Below are positions 55,196 through 64,000 of a stretch of 64,000 bases of DNA, piece after piece (positions within the stretch are counted from its first letter, which is position 1; every line of letters starts with the position of its first letter). The translations under genes were made by a program, and so were the position numbers. Under the pieces are notes generated by a model. It was given only the letters and a program-made list of their open reading frames with translations. It was not told the origin of the DNA and did no database searches. Source of the stretch: Antedon mediterranea (lineage: Eukaryota > Echinodermata > Crinoidea > Comatulida > Antedonidae); NCBI RefSeq assembly GCF_964355755.1, contig NC_092676.1:3888288-3952287 (forward strand). The letters are read 5' to 3'.

Positions 55196-56284
55196 TACCA
55201 TATTTTCCATTATTATACTGTGCTATTATTTACTTAGTTCCGCGATTTTTAACTTTCTTTCAGGACCGCGATAAAGAGATCCTTAGCGCATGTGAAAAAG
55301 GTAATTCGTGGCGTTTGTCAAGCAGATGGTGCTACACAATGTTAACATGACAAAAATAAATGGATTCTTCTACACTCTCAATGATATACCTGTAGTTAGT
55401 GCTCCACAGTTCAACAATGACTTAGCGGAAAAGAGAAAGCATGTAACGTTTATTATTGATACGGAATATACTGGTGTCATGGTTCTGCTTGATGAGTGTG
55501 TCTGTTAACATGCACATTACCATCAACAAAATAGTTGTTGAGCAGGAAAATCTATTTTTTACTGCATGATGTCTGTAAAACTTGCTTACTACCTCACCAA
55601 CTCTTCTCCAAGATTTTTGTATTAAATTCTTTCCAAGCTGTCAAGCATCTGGAGATGAATGAAGCTAAGGTTATTGACGTACATTGAGATTCCAGAGTTG
55701 GAAGAAGCTAGAATTGGCCATCTCATTACATGCTTAGCAGAAATGAGTCCTAAAATTACAAATGCTCTATGTGACTACTACAATAAAATAGTAAGTAAAT
55801 TTTAGTTAGTGATCCTAAAAATGCTTGACAATTTCAGACGGCTTTAAATAAGGGCCTGTTCACACTACGGAATTAGAGGTTTTAATGTTCACCCCTACAC
55901 AGGTATATACTCATCAATAGGCCTGAACCTATTTTCAACAAAGTCTCAAGTATCTACTGTATGACGCTTATGATATGACGATTACGTTACGATGTTATGA
56001 TACAAAAGTTTCCATCCAATCAAATTGATTCCTGCATACCCGATATTTACCCACATAACTTCAAATTGTTGTACAGATATCAACATTTTATGCTCGATAT
56101 ATTTTTTCCCGATGCAGTCATGCGAATCCAGGTTGAACATGTCAGCAGCTAGCAACATATCAGCCACAGACTTTGTACGGGCGAATAAACAACGAACAAG
56201 AACTATCAACTTTCTGAAAGAAATTTATCAACAAGTAGATGTTATTATAACACCAGGTAAATTGGACCAGCCCCTGAACCCGCC

Positions 56285-56446
56285 TAAAGCCGATTTTCAA
56301 CTAGGCGAATTTGTTCGCGCGAATCTAAAGCGCCAGTTTGTACGCATGCGTATCCATGTTCACATCTTAATCCTTCTCTACGCATGTGTATTAGCTGACG
56401 CCTTTGATTCGCGCGAAAAAATTCGCCTAGTGGAAAATTGGCTGTA
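56285..56446. mobile_element. MITE family F copy private to the FAAH pseudogene
   Basis: AAAGCCGATTTTCAACTAGG at the left and CCTAGTGGAAAATTGGCTGT at the right. In the intact paralogue the flanks GGACCAGCC and GGGACCACCAAT are joined directly (about 63141-63161), giving a near-exact empty site. Confidence 0.9.
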
Positions 56447-57073
56447 AGGACCACCAATTACTTTCCTAACATCTGATTACCATGTTGCAGAAGTAACAGT
56501 ATATGTAGTAGGGTACAGATGTGAAAAAGGATGGTAGAGTGAAAATTCGATACAGATATAAGCACGTTTTTGTGGAACAGTTTTTAAAGAAATAAAAGTT
56601 TCTGATTCTTAATCCAAATAAAGAGAAGGAAGTATGATTCAACGTACTGATTTTTATTGGATCAAAATCAGGAAAGATAATAATTCTAATAGGCAGATAG
56701 TAATAATTATAATAGTTAACACCAAGATATTATATATGCAAATGAGGATTGATGTAGAAACTTTGAATCATTGCTTCCTATATTGTTTGAAGTTGGTTTT
56801 ATCAAAGTGAATTTATTTCACACCCACCGTATACAACTCTATAGGCCTTAAACTTTTTAAACAAAGTTTCGAGGTACATAGTAATTAGCCTATACGTACT
56901 GTATGACGCTTACAATACAACGCTTGATACCAAACCAAACTTATACCAAAAATATTGTTCACTTTCATTTTTTAGGAACACTTATTGCATCTATTAAGTG
57001 CTTACACCTATACTCTGTATGGATGAGTGGATACACCTCAGTATTACACACCTATTAACCTATTTAAAACCTA

Positions 57074-57426
57074 TTAAAGTAGTATTGTCCCCCTAAAAAA
57101 AATATATATTTTTTTTAAATTTTGTTGTTGAATAAGTCATTTTAATTAAACATACACATAATAGTTATTCACTTTGACCAAAAATTGGATCGGAGAAAAT
57201 GATTTACCTGAAAAATAGTAATTTTAAGTAAGAAAATGTAATAGTCAAATTGGGTGCCAGTCAATGGATTTTTAGGTTGAATTAAACCGTTTTATTTTAT
57301 TTTTTTTCGGGTTTTTTTTTTCTACAGAAATGATTAACTTTGTTAAAACTACAAAATGGCCTATTCAAGGTATGATATTTATTAATCTTTATTTTTCATC
57401 TTTTTGAGTGATAATTAATCTTTAAA
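57074..57426. mobile_element. MITE family D, full copy in the FAAH pseudogene
   Basis: TTAAAGTAGTATTGTCCCCC at the left. The interior matches the 13.4-kb copy (CACTTTGACCAAAAATTGGA; TAGTCAAATTGGGTGCCAG). The right end is degraded (GAGTGATAATTAATCTTTAA). The corresponding intron of the intact paralogue lacks it. Confidence 0.85.
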
Positions 57427-57657
57427 TAGGTATATTTTTGTGTTTTTAGGAACAGCTATTACAGCTCCTGAGATCCAGCCTGGAGATCTGACATAATATG
57501 GAACGTTTGACACGGACACTATAGTTGATTCAATGAGGTAAAGTTATAGGACCCTTAAACAAACTTTAAAATGTCAAAGTACTATAAAAGGCAATTTAAA
57601 AAAAACAATAAACAATATATTTTTGCTCCCTTGATTAAAAAATATATTATGTTTTTG

Positions 57658-57712
57658 TTTGCGTTGCGTCTACGTCCTTGCATTGGTTCCTAGTAGTGGG
57701 AATCAAGCTTTA
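57658..57712. mobile_element. MITE family C, right-end fragment
   Basis: GCGTTGCGTCTACGTCCTTG, then TAGTAGTGGGAATCAAGCTT. It lies in the last intron of the FAAH pseudogene, just before a MITE-A. Confidence 0.65.
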
Positions 57713-57730
57713 CTGTGAAGGCAGTAGACC

Positions 57731-57875
57731 TAAAGCTCTGTCCACACTATCAAACTAGAGTTTGACAAAAAAGTGTGATGTCCCCAAATATGGTAGTGAT
57801 ATATCATCATGTCCATATATGGGCACATCACATTTTTTTTGTCACATAAAGTTTGATAGTGGAGACAGAGCTTAA
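57731..57875. mobile_element. MITE family A, full copy in the last intron of the FAAH pseudogene
   Basis: TIRs are AAAGCTCTGTCCACACTATC and GATAGTGGAGACAGAGCTT. It is absent from the matching intron of the paralogue (63709-63941). Confidence 0.9.
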
Positions 57876-58150
57876 AACAGTTTATGACGTTGAATCCCAC
57901 AGCCCTTTTGACATAATAGTGACACTGTGGTATGGTAGTTTGCTTAATGGTTGAAAATCGGTTGTTTTTCTCGTTCTTTTTAACTAGGTATATGTTTTTG
58001 GGTGACTTTGTTGGTAATCCGTGTTTAGTGGTTCCCGTTGGATTCAGTCAGATGGGTTTGCCGATAAGTCTCCAGATCCATGGAAGATGGTGGGAAGAGG
58101 ATATAGTACTACTCATCGGAAATGTGGCGGAGATGGCTTGTCCACCTTGA

Positions 58151-58619
58151 CCACAACAACCAGAGGTCTTTTACTCCTTGCTGTGAAAATAAATTTATTA
58201 TAGTAAATTAATATGGAAACAGGCTGTGGAAAGGACTTATTTCATCCAGGGAAAAAATATATAGGCCTAAATCGTAAAACTAAATTTGTATTTTAGTACA
58301 GTGCTAATTTTATATTTGTACTTTTATTTAGTCTAGTCTAGACTCTCTTAATGCTTGTAAAAGAAAATCATTGTGGCACTCATGGTGTGTCATAACTTCG
58401 ACTGAAATAATCTAGTTTCAATTCAATTCACATTTTCAATTCATAGTAAATTTTAAATGTTACTCTTTATGACATCATTTAATTCACGGCTGTTGATTTG
58501 ATGTAATTAGAACAAAATAAATACATTTTCTGAAGTTACCTTAAAAATGTTAATATAAATTATAGTAACATTTTTCTAATACTAAACAAACAGCTTATCA
58601 TTAAAATGTAAACATTTTA
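58151..58619. other. spacer between the FAAH pseudogene and its paralogue
   Basis: Starts with AATAAATTTATTATAG (about 58187), a possible old polyadenylation signal; AT-rich otherwise. Confidence 0.5.
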
Positions 58620-58668
58620 TGTTGATATAAAGTTTGCGGTACACCAATATTTAAGTTCTGAACAGGAA
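58620..58668. repeat. fragment related to the outer arm of the 30.8-kb inverted repeat
   Basis: TGTTGATATAAAGTTTGCGG then TACACC and AAGTTCTGAA match the outer arms at 30792-30833 and 30965-31001. Only one arm is present. It lies between the FAAH pseudogene and its paralogue. Confidence 0.7.
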
Positions 58669-58904
58669 GGACAATTAAATTGTAGGATATTTTAAATCTT
58701 TCTAAAGCTTTCGTTAGTGTCCAGGTAGAGGATCCATATTTTACTGTGTATTAATCCCTCGATCCACTGTAGCACAATAAAAAGATTGATAATTATTAGA
58801 ATGTATGATCAATAGACAATGTTGCCTATACCTAGCCTTTAAGATTAAGTGATTAATGCCCTCGGTTAGTGCTTTGCACACCAAACCTAACTCTTTTCAA
58901 AAAT

Positions 58905-59097
58905 TTATATGTTGCTGGCGTGCCATATTTTTGTCAACAAAACTGCACGTGGACCTCCCATGGACTGTGCAGGTACGTATAGTGAATTCCAGGTAAGTAC
59001 GCCTTTTACCGGATGCGACATGCTTCGCTGCACGTAGCACATTGTGTTGTTTATCGAGAGTATAATCAGTAGTATTTGTAAGGAAAATTGACTCAAA
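58905..59097 (+). promoter_or_regulatory. probable promoter / 5' leader of the intact FAAH gene
   Basis: The region repeats the segment upstream of the pseudogene copy: GTCAACAAAAC, E-box CACGTG (58946-58951), GGACCTCCCATGGACTG, and later ATCGAGAGTATAA, 20-45 bp before the start codon. It marks the left edge of the duplicated unit, so the duplication carried its proximal promoter. The downstream copy has about 20 bp extra around 58975-59010. Confidence 0.5.
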
Positions 59098-62000
59098 ATG
59101 GACAACAACTATATTCATATTTCTACTGTTGTTGCCTCAACATGTATCCTTATGACAACCGTGTGGTTGTTCGCTATCCGGAGAAGTAGCAACACAAGAA
59201 GGCGCGTCGTAAAGAGACCCGTAGGTGAAGCTAGCTGCCGAAATTACAATATCGTGAAAGCGGTATGTATGGGCCTCTGGCCTGCGACCTACTGCTTGTC
59301 GGTCTTTCAATGTTTGGGCCTAGCCATATATATTGGTCTTACAACGTGCACTTCTTGATTAAAATTTTTGTTTTTACTTCTTTTAGACAGTACCAAGATT
59401 TTCCGGCTTGACACTAAAGTTTGCCACGACATTATCAAATTCTGTAAGTAGTTTTGAGTTTTATCATTCATAAGATTAAAAAGATTTGTTTATGCTTTTG
59501 ACTGCACAGATGGGTGCAGTTAGTTTAGTTGCAATCGGTTCTTTAGCCTTATGATAAAGAAAATTTGTGTTTGTTTTTTTTTTAGGTTCTTGGTGGTTTT
59601 ATTTCCTCGGTCACAGCAAGGTATCACATTATAATTTTTTATTATTTTTTTTTTTTACATTATTGAAAATGATTGATATAGAATATGTTTAAATGCAGAA
59701 ATAGAAATTGCACAAAAAGTCCTTGCAAAATAGTTTTAATTAGAAAATAAATTTGTGCAGGTAAAATATTTGTGCAGGTATATAATACTAATTCTTACTG
59801 CTTTTGATTATTTTTAAAACTATTTGATATCATTTTTTTTCCAGCGAAGCTAACCTATATTTGTTTCGAAATTTGCAATTGGATGATATTCCAACGTACC
59901 AACCACGATTCCCATTTAGCGGACCACAAGCCAAAGTGAACGAGAAATGTGCCACAGATAACTTGGTTTTTAAGAAACAGAAACGTTCGAGAAAGGAATT
60001 CAACTATCACAGTGTTTCTGAATTCCATCAAGCGTACCTGTAAATATAATTTTGTTGTGATTGTTTAAAACAACATTATTCTCATTACAGTAGAACCCAA
60101 GGTTCAGTAATCATAAAGTAAATTTTATTTTAGGTCTGGTGAAGTTACACCTTCTGAAGTAGCCGAGGATGCGATTGAAGCTATACAGATGTCAGAAGCA
60201 CGAGAACCAAAACTGCGAGCTTTTATTGAATACAATACCTTTGAAATCAGACGTGTAAGTGAAACTACCATAGTAAATGCTGTTAACTAAACTAGTATGT
60301 TAAACAAAGGAAAATATATGTTTGGACCTTCCTATTAATGAGACATTTGTTGAGTTCCATCGATTTCCTCTTCAATAGTGTTTCTTCTTTAATAGAAAAA
60401 AATTAGGAGCCTTTATATTTGGTTGTTTATTATTTTTTGTTTTATTATTATTTATTTTTATTGTTTATAGATGGCTAAGGAGTCTACTGATAGATACAGC
60501 AAAGGAACTTGGTTGTCTGTGTTTGATGGAGTTCCCGTAGCTTTTAAAAATGAGCTTCATTGTGTATGTATACATTGTTTTTTTTTATACATTCATAAAA
60601 ACCTAATGCCGTTGAAATTCTGTATGCCTTACCAGAATATGTAAGGATAACTATTTGTGTTTGATTTTGTAGGTACCATACCACAGACGGGCTGGAAGTG
60701 AATGCTTTGGCAGTGAGCAGAGCGTGGAAGACGCCGCTGTTGTAGCCAAGATGAGAGCAGCTGGAGCTATGATACTAGGGGTTACAAATATGCACGAGTT
60801 TGGCCTAGGTACCACTGGCTGTAACCCAGGCAAGTAAGTAACTTCAATTTATTTCTTGTCCAGACTGCAAAGTATCGTTGGAAATTATACAATTTCCAGA
60901 GATCATTCTCTATTAGGGCAGAGAGAATAATTCTGAGCAACTGATTTTTAAAAATTACTTTTTTGAAAACAAACATACTAAAACATTTTCTTTTAATTTT
61001 TAATTTGTTTTTTAATAATTATGCCCCTGTTACAAAGAGAAAAAATAAAGTGTGTAAAATAACCATTTTGTAAATTATTATTACAAAATTTTTATCCCCA
61101 ACAAAATTGGTTGTAAACCAAAAAAAGGGTTTTTACACTCCAGCATTACAATTTTTGTATGATTGATTGTTTTGTAAGTTAACTATGTTACCTTTTTATT
61201 TAGATTACATGGAACGGCAAGAAATCCTTACAACACTAATCATTACACTGGCGGAAGCTCAAGTGGTTCATCCGCAGCGGTATCTTCTGGTACATTCAAA
61301 ACTTTATAGAGTTTGTATGCATATTTTTATTCTTCAATAAAATGTTTCACAACCTCTGTCTTTGTTTTTCTAGGTTTATGTCCAGTAGCGTTTGGTACTG
61401 ACGCAGGAGGATCGATCCGTATTCCTTCCTCATTCTGTGGTATAGTTGGGCTTAAAGCAACGCTAGGCCGCATTAGTTATTATGGTGGAGCAGGGCAATG
61501 TTACTCTTGCTTGCATTGTGGGCCAATTTGCTCGTCTGTACGAGATGTAGCCCTGGCCTATGGTATGTTATCTTGTAATGTTTCTAGTCGAACGTTTTTC
61601 CATATAAATTGTTGAATAAAAGGCTTGTGGAGTTGTAGCTAAGATACTCTGAGAGTCCTGGGGGTCATGTAATGATTGCTCTTTCTCCAACAACAAACAA
61701 ACATTGTGGTTGAACTATGCCATCCACTGCAAAACAAATTGTTTTATATCGCCGCATTTTACCTTTTTTTAGCTATGGTTGCCGGTCCAGATCCTCGAGA
61801 TCCTTTCACCGTCGACCAACCAGAAGTCACGCTTCAAAACTTTGATAATATTGATCTCTACAACATTAAGATTGGAATTGATTGGCATTTCTTTAGAGTA
61901 AGAAATTAAGATAAGATATCGACAGTTGGCAAAACACATTTTTACGAGTCTGAATCTATTTTAACTTAACTTTTTCTTACACGTCAAAGGCCTATCAATT

Positions 62001-64000
62001 AAGCACATGACTCGCCAATGGCATGTTGGGAAATAAAACCCATGTTTGTAACCCAAGTCTCTTATGTGTCTGAGGTAGTAACATAAGAATAACTCTGGTT
62101 TGAACCTAGCATTCTGAGATCGGTAGCAAGCATGTTAACAACCAGTAATTCCACTATGATCATACTTTTGTTATACTGTGTTTTTTACATATTTCCTTAA
62201 TTTATAACTTTTTTTCAGGACTGTGATAAAGAAATCCTTAGCGCATGTGAAAAAGGTAATTATTTAATTTTTGCCCTGAGTTATTCACCATTGCATTTGC
62301 CAAGACAAAAGAGGGTTCCATGGCAAAAATAAAGTACTACACCAAACAAAATGGCCTAAAACATTTTTGGAGTTCTCAGTTCAACAATGGTCTAGCAGAT
62401 ATGAGAAAAAGCATGCCATTTATATTGACTGTTAGGGAGTATACTGGTGTTATGTCTGTTGTTAAATGTGTGTGCCTGGCAACATGTTGAAAAGGCATAA
62501 ATGCGAAGCAAGCCAACAAATGTCATTAAAACCTCACTCACTACTTCAAAAACGCTTTACAAGATTTGTTTCTTTGTATCTTTCGAAGCTGTCAAGCATC
62601 TAGAGATGAACGGAGCTAAGGTTATTGACATTGAGATTCCAGAGTTGGAAGAAGCTAGAATTGGCCATATCATTACATGCTTAGCAGAGATGAGGCCTAC
62701 AATTACAAATGTTCTATGTGACCACTACAATAAAATAGTAAGTAAATAACAAGTCATGATTTGAATAAGGGCCTGTTCAGACCTACAAAATTATGGTTTT
62801 GTATAGTACTCCGCACTGTGAAGAATTGGGAAAAAGTTATTGGTAGCATCTAGTTATATCGCTGACCTTTACTATGAAAGGTTATTAAAACAAGGTTAGT
62901 ATATGATATATTTACGACACAAAAGTACAAATTTTAAAATTTGGTGCTCATTATTTATTTTTTTTCCCGATGCAGTCATGCGAATCCAGGTTGAACATGT
63001 CAGCAGCCAACAACATATCAGCCACAGACTTTGTACTAGCGAATAAACAACGAACAAGAACTATCAACTTTCTGAAAGATATTTATCAACAAGTAGATGT
63101 TATAATAACACCAGGTAATACTCGATGGTTCCTTTACAAGGACCAGCCTTAGGGACCACCAATCACTTTCCTGGCAGATATAAATTAACAGTACTGTATC
63201 AGACAGTATAGTGTACAAATGTAAAAGAGAGAAAGTAGAGTTAAAGCTAGCTCTGTCTACACTATCAAACTAGTTTGACAAAAAAAGTGCGATGTGCCAA
63301 AATATGGTAGTGATATGCATAAATACGGTAGTGATATCACATATCATCATGTCCATATATGGGCTCTTCACATTTGTTGTCACATAATGTTTGATAGTGT
63401 AGACAGCTTTAGACTTAATGACTAGTCATTCAGCTGTTTTATCGATATTGGAAATGGGAATCAAACTTATCTCAAATGGTTACATAGGATAGTTAAGAGG
63501 GAATTCATATCCCTCTCATTATTTGAAGTTAGTTATTAAAAGATAGTACACCTCCCACCTTTTCATACTACACCTATTACAACTGTTTGCTGACAAAGGC
63601 ATTAAATATTTTTGTGTTCTTAGGAACACCTATTACAGCTCCTGAGATCCAGCCTGGCGATCTCAACTATGGAACGTTTGATTCGGACACTATAGTTGAT
63701 TCAATGAGGTAAGTTATTGGGCTATAACCTTATACTTTTAAAATAATTTAACCCATTAAATATACTGTGTAAAAATAAATATATTTTTTGAAAAAACACT
63801 AAACAATACGTTTACTACTGTTCTTGTTCCCTTGAGGCAAAAAAAAAACCATTTTAAGTGTTGGTATCATTTGAGCAATGTGGGTGGAAAACATCCTAAG
63901 TTACTGTTAATAACTTATCATTTTCTCGTTCTTTTAACTAGGTATATGTTTTTGGGTGATTTTGTTGGTAATCCGTGTTTAGTTGTTCCCGTTGGATTCA
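59098..64000 (+). CDS. fatty acid amide hydrolase, plant-type FAAH / amidase-signature family (3' end beyond window)
   Basis: Predicted serine hydrolase of fatty acid amides such as N-acylethanolamines. Exons: 59098-59262, 59387-59443, 59586-59620, 59845-60039, 60134-60254, 60471-60563, 60673-60833, 61204-61289, 61374-61562, 61773-61897, 62219-62255, 62589-62737, 62976-63114, 63624-63708, 63942 onward. Phases agree throughout; about 599 aa expected if the last exon ends as in the upstream copy. An N-terminal hydrophobic segment (about residues 7-26) suggests a membrane anchor. Catalytic set: Lys217 in [10 protein letters not shown], cis-Ser294 in [14 protein letters not shown], nucleophile Ser318 in [12 protein letters not shown]. 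Plant-FAAH-like features are the upstream [12 protein letters not shown] block, [37 protein letters not shown] and [18 protein letters not shown]. It is a head-to-tail paralogue of the pseudogene at 51438-58150. No lesion was seen within the window. Substrate is inferred from family. Confidence 0.92.
62095..62165 (-). mobile_element. old tRNA-derived SINE copy in the intact FAAH gene
   Basis: TTGAACCTAGCATTCTGAGA and GTAGCAAGCATGTTAACAAC are at the same intron position as the pseudogene's 55105-55195 copy. Confidence 0.6.
63242..63411. mobile_element. MITE family A, full copy private to the intact FAAH gene
   Basis: TIRs are CTCTGTCTACACTATCAAAC and GTTTGATAGTGTAGACAG. It lies in the intron after exon 13; the pseudogene intron at the corresponding site (about 56540) lacks it. 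Confidence 0.9.

Larger units (their letters stand above)
51438..58150 (+). pseudogene. decayed tandem copy of the plant-type fatty acid amide hydrolase gene
   Basis: Exon remnants aligned by eye to the intact copy downstream: 51438-51602, 51729-51782, 51841-51875, 52091-52285, 52605-52725, 54128-54210, 54384-54422 (tail of exon 9 only), 54813-54941, 55264-55300, 55638-55790, 56118-56256, 57450-57537, 57988-58150. Lesions: exon 2 donor GTAAGT is GTCGGT; exon 4 donor GT is TT; nonsense TAA at 52699-52701 where the paralogue has GAA; exons 6 and 7 absent between 52726 and 54127; the 5' part of exon 9, encoding the nucleophile GGSIRIPS, replaced by a MITE-D fragment; +4 nt in exon 10 with a TAA; +4 nt in exon 12; an in-frame TAA in exon 14. 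Without the catalytic Lys and nucleophile Ser it cannot make an active amidase. Exons 13 and 15 still read through. Confidence 0.93.

Noticed and set aside
51438-58150. Treating the upstream FAAH copy as a functional, differently spliced gene
   Set aside because: Missing catalytic exons plus several independent stops and frameshifts cannot be bypassed by any simple splice choice.

Overview
This window is animal nuclear DNA. The genes are split by introns with GT/AG borders, coding density is low, and the sequence is AT-rich and full of short palindromic DNA transposons (MITEs), tRNA-derived SINEs and CR1/L2-like LINE debris. The repeat style, CpG-rich ACGCGCGC-type islands and very frequent AGGCCT suggest a marine invertebrate, probably a deuterostome such as an echinoderm. 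That placement is an inference and the species is not determined.

Layout. (1) About 1-32.5 kb: no convincing protein-coding gene. It holds MITE families (called A, B, C and D here), a LINE 3' remnant, tRNA-derived SINEs, several minisatellites, and two large inverted repeats at 30.8-31.5 kb, one with perfect 105-bp arms and a 7-bp target duplication. (2) 32.58-34.52 kb, minus strand: a complete six-exon cytosolic sulfotransferase (285 aa). (3) 34.6-38.2 kb: a tandemly expanded MITE array, then a 5'-truncated, mutated CR1/L2-like LINE. (4) 39.96-44.46 kb, plus strand: a complete six-exon TFG orthologue (399 aa), with minisatellites in its first intron and 3' flank. (5) 46.83-50.99 kb, minus strand: a complete seven-exon FAAP100 orthologue (830 aa), convergent with TFG. 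(6) 51.44-58.15 kb, plus strand: a decayed copy of a fatty acid amide hydrolase gene. (7) 59.10-64.00 kb, plus strand: its intact tandem paralogue, cut by the window edge inside the last exon.

The most informative region is the FAAH pair. The downstream gene keeps the Ser-cisSer-Lys machinery of the amidase-signature family and resembles plant-type FAAH more than vertebrate FAAH1. The upstream copy has lost the lysine exon and the next exon. A MITE-D fragment replaces the nucleophile-serine part of another exon. It also has premature stops, two 4-nt frameshifts and damaged splice donors. SINE-like sequence shared by both copies predates the duplication, while several MITEs are private to one copy, so the pair gives relative ages for the repeat families.

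The recognised genes are unrelated in pathway: sulfonation (SULT), ER export (TFG), DNA interstrand-crosslink repair (FAAP100) and lipid amide hydrolysis (FAAH). No cooperating gene cluster or clearly new system is evident. Exon borders were read by eye from splice signals and reading phase; every phase was checked to be consistent.
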